Assembly: GCA_964400105.1 (NCBI GenBank)
Contig: CAYNTG010000003.1
Coordinates: 1-60,559 of the forward strand
Reading direction: 5' to 3'
Length of the DNA stretch: 60,559 nt
From: CAYNTG01 sp964400105
GTDB taxonomy: Bacteria > UBP14 > UBA6098
Shown here: in pieces, positions 1-8,211 of the stretch
Layout of the letters: each line of letters opens with the position of its first letter
Numbering within the stretch: the first letter of the stretch is position 1
Made by a program: the position numbers and the translations under genes
The notes under the pieces: generated by a model
Told to the model about the DNA's origin: nothing
Seen by the model: the letters and a program-made list of their open reading frames with translations, nothing else
The model's database searches: none

Positions 1-564
1 AATCACTTACTGCATGCAACTTTTCACGAGCTGTTTATCGATGATTACTTACTGCTATGTTATATTTACACCGATTATGCAATAGTTCACGCCGATAAAC
101 TCGCTAATCACACGCTGCATCCGCCTATAACTCAAAGAACAATAACAACTTAACTAATAATAACGCCTTTTCACCCTGCTTTTCGCTTTTTTATATTTTC
201 AAAAGATGGAAACCATTTACAAAATAATACACCCCACCTCAAAACCAAATCCTTTTTTCAAATCCCGCAAACTTTTTTCGAGGCCGGGCGACTATCCCTC
301 CAATATCATCTCACAGCTTTTCCGCGCTCGCATCCCCACGCGGCTTGGGGGTATGATGTATTTCGTTCGTTTTTAGGGGAGGGGCTTGCCCCCTCCCCTT
401 TTTCAATCACGGAACAATCGCGTTTGGCGGAAACGCGGGAGACCACAAGGGCTTTCCCCTACGGCCTCCACCACTCCCACACCCGAACGAAAATAATATT
501 TGAAAAGAACGATGACGCAAAGCGACTATTTAACCGTCGCTCCGCCGGAGCGGAGGCTCGATGA
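1..564. other. Intergenic, no gene recognised
   Basis: I see no convincing gene here. The first 240 bases are AT-rich. The rest contains one strong GC hairpin followed by T (374-403, listed separately) and a short palindrome (GCTCCG/CGGAGC, about 538-550) just downstream of the ATPase stop codon. No tRNA-like or rRNA-like sequence was noticed. Confidence 0.5.
374..403 (+). terminator. Rho-independent terminator-like hairpin
   Basis: The arms GGGGAGGGG (376-384) and CCCCTCCCC (390-398) form a perfect 9-bp stem around a 5-base loop, followed by TTTTT (399-403). That order gives a plus-strand terminator. No plus-strand gene is visible to its left within the window, so it would end a transcript entering from outside. 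Confidence 0.5.
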
Positions 565-2190
565 TTATTTTTTTTTAATAACTCCTAAAATATTACAGAA
601 TGCTTTATGAATATAAATTAAGGTATTTTCATCTATATTATTTGGATTAATATTAGGATCGTCTTTATATGAGTATTGAGCTTCATGTGAAGGATCGAGT
701 TTAAGGCCAATAAAACCTACCTTATAAAAAACTGTAAATAAGTATTTAAGAAGATCAATATAATCGATGTCACAATCAATAAATTTCTTTGCTTCCACGC
801 CTAAACCTGTACCAAGCTGGCCATTTTCGTATAAACTCACTATTAGATCCAATACAGAATCCTTGTCATATATGTCTATTTTAAAATGATCTGGTTTTGT
901 CTTCAAGAAAGCGGATGCGAAATCTAAAAGATTTGGATAATCACTTTGCCATTCATCACCAATTGACCTAAATCTATCCCTGGAATAAGTTACTTCAGCT
1001 TTTTTTATCACGGTAGCCGTAATTTTCGGTTGGTCGGTACACAACGCAATACAACAATTTACAAAAGCTATTGCGTTCCTTGGCCTTAGGAAAGTCCTTT
1101 CTAAAATATATACTTCAGGTTTACCCTCTTTTCCCAACGATTTTGGTAAAATATCTCTAAAATATACTTTTCTATTAGTATATTGCTCATTTACTAAAGT
1201 GTCAACTCTCTCATCCAGCAACTCAATAATTTCTTTTTCACTCCATCTTATCTTCAAACATAAGTCATCGTATTTTTCTTGTTGATGCCCCGAACCCCTT
1301 GTTAATTTAAAAACTCTATCCATTAAGTCTTTTCTAAGAGAAATAAGAACCTTTGCATTTTTTATCTTTGAAAAATCTTTTGCAGCTTCTAACATTGCCT
1401 TTATCAATTTATATCTTATTTTGTTGTCTACCCAATCTTCGTCAAGCTTATCCACTAATATATAAAATGGTTTTTGTTCGTCAGTTAGTATATCTTCAGA
1501 TAAAATCTCCATTATTTCATTAATCTCGCGTAAAGGCACATCATTCACAACCTTCTGCCCTCTTTGAATTAGTTCAGCTTTCTCTTCTTTCGAGAAACTT
1601 AATGAACCGCTTGCTTTCAGTTCTGCAATTTTTTTAATATCTATACCAGCTGCCGCAGTTAATTCTGCTTCAAATTTATTCGTTATTTCTTTTGTCCTAT
1701 ATTCGGTTGCCTGCCAAAAATCGTCTTCGCACTTTTCAAAATATTCAAATGGTTTTTGTTTTCTTTTATCTTTTTTAAATATCCTTTTTAGATCTTGAAA
1801 AAAAAGGGTCTTTTCTTCCTCGTTATGGATATGTTTACATTCCTTAATTAATTCGAGAACAAATATTTGTTTCCACAGTAGCTTATAAAAAGGCTCTAGT
1901 CTAACACCAATATCTTCGAAGAAGCTTATAATATTATTGTTTGAAATATATTGGAGTGCAAGAGATTCTGGTGATATTATAATTACATTTTTTGGTTTTT
2001 TTCGAGATACCTCTTGAAGCATAGCTGTTTTTCCTGTTCCAGTTCTTCCTAAAACAAACATTCTTTGATCTTGCGTGTTCATTGCGATTTCAAGATATCC
2101 AGTATCAATAAAACACTTTTTTAAGAACTTCTGGTCGAATTCGGCATCAATTCGTCCTATATCTGCGTCCTTTTTAAATTTGAATCCCAT
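565..2190 (-). CDS. P-loop ATPase, Sll1717/KAP-like
   Basis: A 541-residue protein with a clear Walker A motif, GRTGTGKT, at about residues 48-55, and a Walker B-like strand, YILVDKLDED, at about 243-252. An LRKDLMDR segment near 285-292 and an LRPRNAIAF segment near 368-376 follow. That order resembles the Sll1717-type P-loop ATPases, relatives of the KAP/STAND NTPases; this family assignment is from memory of motif order and is moderate. Between the Walker motifs lies a long charged helical region. No signal peptide or membrane helix is seen. The start follows an AAAGGAA ribosome site. The gene is clearly more AT-rich than the biosynthetic genes to its right and sits beside gene fragments, which suggests an acquired, possibly defence-related, gene. 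The function is unproven. Confidence 0.6.
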   Translation of the reverse strand: MGFKFKKDADIGRIDAEFDQKFLKKCFIDTGYLEIAMNTQDQRMFVLGRTGTGKTAMLQEVSRKKPKNVIIISPESLALQYISNNNIISFFEDIGVRLEPFYKLLWKQIFVLELIKECKHIHNEEEKTLFFQDLKRIFKKDKRKQKPFEYFEKCEDDFWQATEYRTKEITNKFEAELTAAAGIDIKKIAELKASGSLSFSKEEKAELIQRGQKVVNDVPLREINEIMEILSEDILTDEQKPFYILVDKLDEDWVDNKIRYKLIKAMLEAAKDFSKIKNAKVLISLRKDLMDRVFKLTRGSGHQQEKYDDLCLKIRWSEKEIIELLDERVDTLVNEQYTNRKVYFRDILPKSLGKEGKPEVYILERTFLRPRNAIAFVNCCIALCTDQPKITATVIKKAEVTYSRDRFRSIGDEWQSDYPNLLDFASAFLKTKPDHFKIDIYDKDSVLDLIVSLYENGQLGTGLGVEAKKFIDCDIDYIDLLKYLFTVFYKVGFIGLKLDPSHEAQYSYKDDPNINPNNIDENTLIYIHKAFCNILGVIKKK

Positions 2191-2268
2191 GTTCTATTCC
2201 TTTCATATTCCCAACTCCAATTTCTGGTCGCTGGCCTTTTTTATGCGTTTGGTATCTTTCAATCTAAC

Positions 2269-2297
2269 AATCTAAGACATCTTATGTTTTCGGTCAA
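2269..2297 (-). promoter_or_regulatory. Candidate sigma70-type promoter for the P-loop ATPase
   Basis: On the minus strand TTGACC (2292-2297) is followed after exactly 17 bases by TAGATT (2269-2274). It lies about 80 bases before the ATPase start codon. The -35 box matches 5 of 6 and the -10 box 4 of 6 consensus positions. The AATCTA word is repeated next to the -10 box. Confidence 0.4.
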
Positions 2298-2337
2298 GGG
2301 GTTTATTCCTCCGGTAGTTCGCGTTTTCCGGTGTCTG

Positions 2338-2400
2338 TCAAGCCCCGATCTCCAACCACCCATGGCGCTTATCGTCCTTGAATTCGTTGGTTAGTTTTTT
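2338..2400 (-). other. Out-of-frame 'KRHGWL' tail after the TPR gene
   Basis: Directly after the TPR stop codon, another frame reads LTNEFKDDKRHGWLEIGA then stop. It joins the TPR frame if the A8 tract (T8 on the plus strand, 2395-2402) is one base longer. A closely similar ending, LTRKPFVEGKRHGWLIAE, occurs at 4658. So the tail is probably real coding sequence separated by a homopolymer slip or by gene decay. Confidence 0.4.
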
Positions 2401-3677
2401 TTCCACGCTTTCCGTTTCGCCTCCTCTTTATCGAGAAAAGCCATAGCTTCCAGCGCCCATTTGTCATTCGGGTCTATCTTTAACGCTACCAATTGCGCCT
2501 CGCGCGCGCCCTCAAAGTCCCCGAGATAATATTTCGCTTTTCCAATACGGTTGTATAAAGCGAGATATTCGGGGTATATCTTCAGCCCCTTCTCCACATC
2601 GGCGATAGCGCCTTTATAATCCTTCAATTGATTACGGGTTTGTCCAAGCCAATCGTAAATCAGAGGGTCTTTATATCCAAGTTCGACCGCTTTAATGAAA
2701 TCGGCAAGGGCCTCCTTATGCTTATTTAAGGCGGTGAGCATAATTCCCCTATTTACGTATGTGTCGGGAAACTCCGGTTTTAGCTCGATAGCGGAGGTGT
2801 ATTCGGCGATCGATCCTTCATAATCAAGTAATTCCCCTTTTGCTCTCCCATTATAGATAAATGCGCTGAATGGATCTGCAATCCCCCTCCTAATCGCTTC
2901 GTCGAGGTCCTTAATGCCGTTATGTAGATGATTTAGATTAACGTTTGCAATACCACGACCAAGGTATGCTTCTGCGAGTTCAGGATCGAGTTCGATTGCG
3001 CGATTAAAATCTTCGTAAACCACCGCGTGGTCTTTTTTGAGATTACTTTTGCATGCGCCGCGAACTAGATATAAACGCCCGATATCCCCTTTTATCGTAA
3101 TCGCTTTTTTTATTTCTTCATATGCGGTGGCGAAATCTCCGAGGTCGTAATAAATCCGCGCACGCAATTCAATAGGTTCGAAATAATCGGGTTTAAGGGC
3201 AGAAGCTTCGTAGAGATCGTCCATAGCATATTTCGGCGGGTAATCTCCCGATTTTAATTTAGATCTGCCTCTAAAAAACCAGGGCTGGGGATCGTCCGGA
3301 CTCATGTTGATCGCCTTGTCGAAATCTTTTATAGATTTTTTAAAAGCGGATTTATTCCCCGGTTTCTCTGCTTCGGCCATGCTCATATAAGACTTACCTC
3401 TGCTTATATAAGCATGATAATCGTCCGGCTCTAACTCAATACCTTTGCTATAGTCTTCCACAGATTCTTTGTATTTTTTTAGCATCCCATTACATGAGCC
3501 TCGATTATAATAAGATATCGCCTCGTTGGGGATCAGTTCGATAGCTTTATCGAGCAGTATAATCGCACCTTCGAAGTCGCCCGATTCGAATTTTTGCCAA
3601 AGCCATTCTCGTCGGAAACCATAGTCAAAAAGGTTCGCGAGGTCCTCGATAATTAGGGGCGGGGCATTGCCAATTGC
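2391..3677 (-). CDS. TPR-repeat protein, 5' end frameshifted
   Basis: A tetratricopeptide-repeat protein made of consecutive 34-residue helical repeats (AIELKPEFPDTYVNRG-type units) along its whole length. No signal peptide is seen. The first in-frame ATG is at 3485, but the frame is open to 3677 and those 64 extra codons encode another TPR-like unit (ESGDFEGAIILLDKAIEL), so 3485 is not the natural start. The only nearby ATG (3681) is in a different frame. Deleting one base in the GGGGCGGGG run (3656-3664) would join it and give a protein starting MSNWQCPPLIIEDL. This is either a sequencing indel or a decaying gene. It lies 18 bases after the upstream gene and was probably cotranscribed with it. 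The partner is unknown; TPRs usually mediate protein contacts. Confidence 0.75.
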   Translation of the reverse strand, partial: AIGNAPPLIIEDLANLFDYGFRREWLWQKFESGDFEGAIILLDKAIELIPNEAISYYNRGSCNGMLKKYKESVEDYSKGIELEPDDYHAYISRGKSYMSMAEAEKPGNKSAFKKSIKDFDKAINMSPDDPQPWFFRGRSKLKSGDYPPKYAMDDLYEASALKPDYFEPIELRARIYYDLGDFATAYEEIKKAITIKGDIGRLYLVRGACKSNLKKDHAVVYEDFNRAIELDPELAEAYLGRGIANVNLNHLHNGIKDLDEAIRRGIADPFSAFIYNGRAKGELLDYEGSIAEYTSAIELKPEFPDTYVNRGIMLTALNKHKEALADFIKAVELGYKDPLIYDWLGQTRNQLKDYKGAIADVEKGLKIYPEYLALYNRIGKAKYYLGDFEGAREAQLVALKIDPNDKWALEAMAFLDKEEAKRKAWKKN

Positions 3678-3698
3678 TCATTGATGATTTTAAATTGA

Positions 3699-4442
3699 CT
3701 ACCTTTCCAATATCATTTCTTCGACTTTTTCTTTGGCTTCTTCTTTAGTACCACTTAGCCAGATAGCTTTATTTTCATCTATAGTGTTTTCAACTTCGAC
3801 TTTTATAGGCTCTTTTAATTCTCTGCTTTCAATATTTTTTTGATCATCCTTCACAAAGAGTTTACAGAAATAAACGCCTCCACCACCCGTTGGGTGGGGA
3901 ATGCCTACAACCGGTTTTTCGGGTAACATAACAGAAAGAGCTTCGTATGATTCTCGGCCCACGGCAAATATAGGCCATTTAGGCTGTATAGGCCATTTTT
4001 TTTCGACAAGCTTTAATTCTTCCAAGAGGAATTTTGTTATACACGTCCTTATTGTCTGATTTGACAAGCCCTTATCGTTTTTCTCGCATTTTACAAGCTC
4101 TGTCCAAAGTATATGTCCATCGAAACCGACCTTTTCTAAAAAATATCTTAATCTTTTATAGTATCTATTGCTCCATTTTACGTTATTATTCCAATAATCG
4201 AATACATCTTTATATTTTGTGCAATTCTTAAACTGCTCTTTTTCTGTTCCAGAGGTTTTCCCGGGGTTTAAGCCTACAACAACACAACAATTTTTACCTT
4301 TTCTATCGAATTCAGGAAAAAGGCATCGAGGGATTTTTCCTTCTTCCTTTTTAAAATCAACATCGTCACAATGCTTGTCACACTTGAGCATATCGTCGCC
4401 GATTTCGATAAGGTTTTTCTCGATTTTCTCCAAATCGTTCAT
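3699..4442 (-). CDS. Uracil-DNA-glycosylase-fold protein of unknown role
   Basis: A 247-residue soluble protein. VVVGLNPGKTSG at about residues 53-64 looks like the UDG-superfamily motif A loop, and GRESYEAL with PHPTG near residues 165-185 looks like the helix and the motif B-type His loop. Early cysteines (CDKHC and PRCLFPEF) could bind a metal or iron-sulphur cluster as in some UDG families, but the canonical spacing is not evident. The start is supported by a GGAGG site 6 bases upstream. The gene is AT-rich like its neighbours and precedes the TPR gene. A base-excision or base-sensing role is inferred from fold-like motifs only. The assignment to a UDG family is tentative. Confidence 0.45.
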   Translation of the reverse strand: MNDLEKIEKNLIEIGDDMLKCDKHCDDVDFKKEEGKIPRCLFPEFDRKGKNCCVVVGLNPGKTSGTEKEQFKNCTKYKDVFDYWNNNVKWSNRYYKRLRYFLEKVGFDGHILWTELVKCEKNDKGLSNQTIRTCITKFLLEELKLVEKKWPIQPKWPIFAVGRESYEALSVMLPEKPVVGIPHPTGGGGVYFCKLFVKDDQKNIESRELKEPIKVEVENTIDENKAIWLSGTKEEAKEKVEEMILER

Positions 4443-4521
4443 TTTATTCCTCCAATATTATATCTCCGGCCTTGCTGGCCTATCCCCTCCGCGACGACGC
4501 GGGGTTGTTTTATTTTCATCC

Positions 4522-4614
4522 TTATTTCCCCTCCACGATAGATAATTCCATCGGGTTGTTCAAAATGTATTCGCGCATTATTTCGAGGTTGTCGCCGTAG
4601 TAGAGGGTGTTCAT
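4522..4614 (-). pseudogene. N-terminal stub of a site-specific DNA methyltransferase
   Basis: A 30-codon frame begins MNTLYYGDNLEIMREYI, which matches the very characteristic start of beta-class (type III Mod-like) DNA methyltransferases, where it precedes the DPPF catalytic motif. Here the sequence turns into LNNPMELSIVEGK and stops. There is no DPPY/DPPF motif and no later continuation, so it is a remnant, or possibly a join with another gene tail. Confidence 0.5.
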
Positions 4615-4657
4615 ATTAATTTCAATATAATATGCCATTTCCATTTGCACAAGTAAG

Positions 4658-4825
4658 TTATTCGGCGATTAACCAGCCGTGGCGTTTGCCTTCCACAAAT
4701 GGTTTGCGGGTTAGGGCGAGGGTGTCGCTGCCGTGGCGGAAGAGCGTTGTTATGTCTCCGAAGAGCTTTTCGCGGTAGCCGCGTGCGCGTGCGGGACTTC
4801 CTTCGGTCGCGTGGGTTCGCTTTCG
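4658..4825 (-). pseudogene. C-terminal gene fragment ending in KRHGWL
   Basis: A 55-codon open stretch without its own start reads in part GYREKLFGDITTLF and LTRKPFVEGKRHGWLIAE before a TAA. Its end is similar to the out-of-frame tail at 2338-2400. It looks like the last part of a gene whose 5' portion is lost at the ftsX boundary. I do not recognise the family. Confidence 0.35.
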
Positions 4826-4881
4826 TTACTATTAAAAGATTATCGTTTAAAACCGGGAAGATAAACGATTATAATATGCTG

Positions 4882-5739
4882 TTAATATTTGAGGTATCTG
4901 CGCAGGGCGATTAGGCTTCCCAAAGCACCGAGGAGTGCGCCTAAAACTATGATAGCAATATTCAATTCGAGCGGTAATGACGAAATATCGGAGATTATGT
5001 ATTGCAAACCTACCGAAATGCCCCAGAGGATAAGCCACGCCAAAGCCCCGGATACCGCGCCGTGAAGCAGCCCCTCGAACAGAAACGGGAGTCGCACGAA
5101 TGAGCGCGACGCACCGACGAACTGCATCACCTCGATGCTCTCCGCGCGCTGCGAGATAGCGAGGCGCACCGTATTCGTGATAATCATTGTGGCGGCAAAG
5201 AGCAGGACGATGCCCCATATCGCGGTTAGCGACAGCGAGATTCTACTCGCCTTTGCAAGACGATGTGCAATCCGGTTCGGCGCGGAAAGTTCGGAAACGA
5301 TCGGGTGATCGCGATATTTCGAGGCGAGCGAATCGATCATAACGCCCATCGTCAGGTCTTTTGCCAGCTCGACGCGAACCGACGGCGGGAATGGATTGTG
5401 CGGTAATCCCTGCAGAAGCTCATCGCCGAATTCATCGATGAATTCGATCCTCGCCCTTTCCGCCGTTACGAAATCCACCGATTCGACCCCGTTTTCCTTC
5501 TCGATGGAGTTGATGAAATCCGAGGCGTCGGCCTTTGTAGCTCCATCTTCCAGATAAAACTCGAGCTGTATCTGCCTTTTCAGGTTTCCGATCGCGCCGC
5601 GCAGATTGAGCGAGATCATAACGAACGCGCCCAAAATAACCATCGCGATAGTGATCGTTACGATAGATAAAAACGTGACAAAACTCCTTCGCCAAAACGA
5701 GGAGAACGCTTGACCTATTGCAAAGAAGAACGCTCTCAC
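4882..5739 (-). CDS. ftsX: Cell division protein FtsX
   Basis: The permease-like partner of FtsE (285 residues, a usual length). It has a short cytoplasmic N-terminus and a first membrane helix at about residues 20-45. A periplasmic domain of about 120 residues follows, with the EFYLEDGATKAD segment, and then three C-terminal helices. This is the FtsX topology rather than that of a lipoprotein exporter. In other bacteria FtsEX links the divisome to periplasmic wall hydrolases through the periplasmic loop. It starts with GTG overlapping the ftsE stop by 4 bases (GTGA), so the pair is translationally coupled. It is the last gene of a long minus-strand string. Downstream lies degenerate sequence of the accessory patch. 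Confidence 0.93.
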   Translation of the reverse strand: MRAFFFAIGQAFSSFWRRSFVTFLSIVTITIAMVILGAFVMISLNLRGAIGNLKRQIQLEFYLEDGATKADASDFINSIEKENGVESVDFVTAERARIEFIDEFGDELLQGLPHNPFPPSVRVELAKDLTMGVMIDSLASKYRDHPIVSELSAPNRIAHRLAKASRISLSLTAIWGIVLLFAATMIITNTVRLAISQRAESIEVMQFVGASRSFVRLPFLFEGLLHGAVSGALAWLILWGISVGLQYIISDISSLPLELNIAIIVLGALLGALGSLIALRRYLKY

Positions 5740-6419
5740 TTCACCATCCCATTCGGTCTGTCGCCCACCAAAACGCCGTTCTCCAGCTCGATAACGCGCA
5801 TCGGCACGCGGTCGATTAGCGCCGTGTCGTGCGTCGCCATCAAGATGGTTGTGCCCTGTTCGTTAATATCGAAAAGCAGTTTTATAAGCTCGTCGGTGGC
5901 GTGCGGATCGAGGTTGCCGGTCGGCTCGTCCGCGAGAAGCAGGAGCGGCGAGTTTGCCAAAGCGCGCGCGATTGCGACCCTCTGTTTTTCACCGCCGGAA
6001 AGCTCGTGCGGAAAGGATTTCGCTTTATGCGACAAACCCATCTTTGCGAGAAGCTCGAACGTCCGTTTTTTTATGAATTTTCGCGGTTGGCCGGTAACCT
6101 TTAATGCGAAAGCGACGTTTTCTCCGGCGGTCATATCGGGAAGAAGTCGAAAATCCTGAAAGACCACGCCGAGCTTCCTTCGCATTGCGGGAATATCTTT
6201 ATCGGAGATCGTTTTCGAGTTGTATCCGGCGAACTCGACGCTGCCGGTATCCGGCCTTTCCTCCATATAAATCAACGATATAAGGGTGCTTTTGCCGGCC
6301 CCGGACGATCCGACCAGGAATGCGAACTCACCCTTTTCGAGAGAAAAACCTACATCGGAAAGGGCTATCCACGCCTTCCCGAATGCTTTTCCGACCTTAT
6401 CGAATATCAATAACGGCAT
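5736..6419 (-). CDS. ftsE: Cell division ATP-binding protein FtsE
   Basis: An ABC ATPase of 227 residues. The Walker A is GSSGAGKST (about 37-45), the Q-loop is VVFQDFRLL (about 85-93), the signature is LSGGEKQRV (about 140-148), the Walker B is LLLLADEPTGNLD (about 159-171), and the switch His is in MATHD. The wording of the Q-loop and D-loop is that of FtsE. It forms a complex with FtsX at the inner membrane and controls septal peptidoglycan hydrolysis. The ATG is 62 bases after the stop of an exported protein gene, and the stop overlaps ftsX. Confidence 0.95.
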   Translation of the reverse strand: MPLLIFDKVGKAFGKAWIALSDVGFSLEKGEFAFLVGSSGAGKSTLISLIYMEERPDTGSVEFAGYNSKTISDKDIPAMRRKLGVVFQDFRLLPDMTAGENVAFALKVTGQPRKFIKKRTFELLAKMGLSHKAKSFPHELSGGEKQRVAIARALANSPLLLLADEPTGNLDPHATDELIKLLFDINEQGTTILMATHDTALIDRVPMRVIELENGVLVGDRPNGMVK

Positions 6420-6480
6420 ATTTAGATTATAGTATCCTGAATGTTGCCGGTCAAGCTAATTGCGTAAGCTGCGAAAAATA

Positions 6481-7095
6481 TTATCGCTCCGGCTCTTCCG
6501 GTGGAGGCGACCAATCGACCAGCTCCGCCCATGCGAATCGGATATCGAACCTCCGATCAGATATCTCGCCGACCTTGTCCCATCGAAGTTCTCCGATGGG
6601 GGAAAAATCGGTGACATCGCGAAGCCTGTATTGGCCGGTCGGAACATAATCCGTTACGCCGAAGTATTGAATCGAATCGAGGCCTTCGAGAAATACCGGA
6701 TTTACCATGGCGGACATCACGAAACTGGAATCGGTTCGCATCAGGTTCATGTCGCCAATCCGGTAGAAAGATCGTTCCGTGCCGCGCCTTTCGAGGGACC
6801 ATCCGCATGATTTTAGAACGGTAGAACGGTAAAAACCCTCGCCCGGAGACTCGTAATATTTCACACCGAGATTGAATATCTCCGGAACAAGCGAGCTGTC
6901 CTTGAAAGCCCTGAATCTGACCGACCAGTTGAACTGCAAAAGAGCGCTGTCCGAGCGCGCGAATGCAAGGCTGTCGGGCATCTCGACGAGTCCGATCTCC
7001 GCGTGAAAAGATGGAGTCGAAACTGTATCCGGCTTAGCGGCCATCGATGCGAAGGCCGTTAAACATAGCAAGACCGATGTGAAGACGATGCGCAT
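6481..7095 (-). CDS. Exported protein of unknown function
   Basis: A 204-residue protein with a standard signal peptide: positive start, hydrophobic VFTSVLLCLTAFAS, and cleavage likely after SMA. The mature part is rich in beta-strand-like alternation with many aromatic and charged residues (NWSVRFRAFKD, GVTDYVPTGQYRL) and ends PPPEEPER. No family is recognised. It begins 3 bases after the DegT aminotransferase stop and precedes ftsE by 61 bases. It therefore probably belongs to the surface-polysaccharide/division gene string, and a periplasmic or outer-membrane location is likely. Confidence 0.75.
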   Translation of the reverse strand: MRIVFTSVLLCLTAFASMAAKPDTVSTPSFHAEIGLVEMPDSLAFARSDSALLQFNWSVRFRAFKDSSLVPEIFNLGVKYYESPGEGFYRSTVLKSCGWSLERRGTERSFYRIGDMNLMRTDSSFVMSAMVNPVFLEGLDSIQYFGVTDYVPTGQYRLRDVTDFSPIGELRWDKVGEISDRRFDIRFAWAELVDWSPPPEEPER

Positions 7096-7098
7096 AGA

Positions 7099-8211
7099 CT
7101 ACCCTTTTACCGCCTCGATAACGGCCTCGATAACGGTATTCTGCTCCTCTGATTTCAGCTCCGGGAAAATAGGCAATGACAAGACCTCGGTCGCTGCCTT
7201 TTCGGTAACCGGCAGAATAATTTCATCGAATTTCCCGCGATATACCGGCTGTCGGTGCAGCGGCACCATATAATAGATCGCGCAACCGATCTCTCGCTTG
7301 CGAAGGAAATCGAACACGCGGTCACGCTTGCCGTCTTCGATGCGGATCGTATATTGATGATATACATGGCGATAGCCCTTTTCCTCGAACGCCGGTTCGA
7401 TTCCATCGATCCCGGAGAAGGCAGCGCGATATCGTTCCGCATTTGCGTGGCGAATCTCGTTGAATCGGTCGAGATGCCGCAGCTTGACGCGCAGAACCGC
7501 CGCCTGAATCTCGTCGAGGCGGCTGTTGTATCCGAATTCCTCGTGGCGATAACGGTCGGTGCGCGTGCCGTGCATCCTCATCGAGGTTGCAAAATCCCGA
7601 ATCTCCGGGCTATTCGTTGTCAGGAGGCCGCCGTCTCCGGCAGCGCCGAGATTTTTACTCGGGAAAAAGCTGAATGCTCCGACATGCCCGATCGATCCGG
7701 CTTTTCCGGTAGGACTTTCCGCGCCGATAGCCTGACATGCATCCTCGACTATGCCGAGATCGAACTCGTCGGCGATAGCCATAATATCCTTCATATTACA
7801 AAGCTGGCCGAATATATGAACGGGTATAATCGCTTTGGTTTTCTGTGTGACCTTACGTAACAGGTTCTCGGCGTCGATGTTGAAAGTCTTCGGATCTATA
7901 TCGGCAAAAACGACCTTCGCGCCGATCTCCGTGATAACCTCGCATGTCGCGAAATAGCTGAATGCCGATGTTATGACCTCGTCGCCGGGTCCAACTCCGA
8001 GCGCTCGAAGACCGATTTTTAGGGCATCGGTGCCGGAGTTGAGACCTACCGCATATTCGGCTCCGGTATATCCGGCGGATTCCGCCTCGAATGCCTTGAC
8101 ATTCGGACCCAGGATATAGTATCCCGAAGCGAGCACATCGACGACCGCCTTTTCCAATTCATCGCCTATCGTTTCGTATTGTCGTTTGAGATCGAGTAGT
8201 GGAACCTTCAT
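7099..8211 (-). CDS. DegT/DnrJ/EryC1/StrS-family sugar aminotransferase
   Basis: A PLP-dependent aminotransferase (370 residues) that makes amino sugars on nucleotide carriers. The PLP-binding lysine is in FFPSKNLGA (K186), the cofactor Asp is in VEDACQAIGA (D157), and GLNSGTDAL (57-65) is the phosphate-binding loop. The start MKVPLLDLKRQY is typical of the family. It overlaps the Wzz gene by 4 bases. RmlB upstream makes dTDP-4-keto-6-deoxyglucose, so a dTDP-linked 3- or 4-amino-6-deoxysugar is a plausible product. The exact sugar cannot be read from the sequence. Confidence 0.9.
   Translation of the reverse strand: MKVPLLDLKRQYETIGDELEKAVVDVLASGYYILGPNVKAFEAESAGYTGAEYAVGLNSGTDALKIGLRALGVGPGDEVITSAFSYFATCEVITEIGAKVVFADIDPKTFNIDAENLLRKVTQKTKAIIPVHIFGQLCNMKDIMAIADEFDLGIVEDACQAIGAESPTGKAGSIGHVGAFSFFPSKNLGAAGDGGLLTTNSPEIRDFATSMRMHGTRTDRYRHEEFGYNSRLDEIQAAVLRVKLRHLDRFNEIRHANAERYRAAFSGIDGIEPAFEEKGYRHVYHQYTIRIEDGKRDRVFDFLRKREIGCAIYYMVPLHRQPVYRGKFDEIILPVTEKAATEVLSLPIFPELKSEEQNTVIEAVIEAVKG

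Noticed and set aside
4699..4914. Plus-strand open frame of 71 codons with many Arg and Gly
   Set aside because: It is the complement of the degenerate minus-strand fragment and ftsX end, has no ribosome site, and its Arg/Gly bias is typical of antisense to a coding gene.
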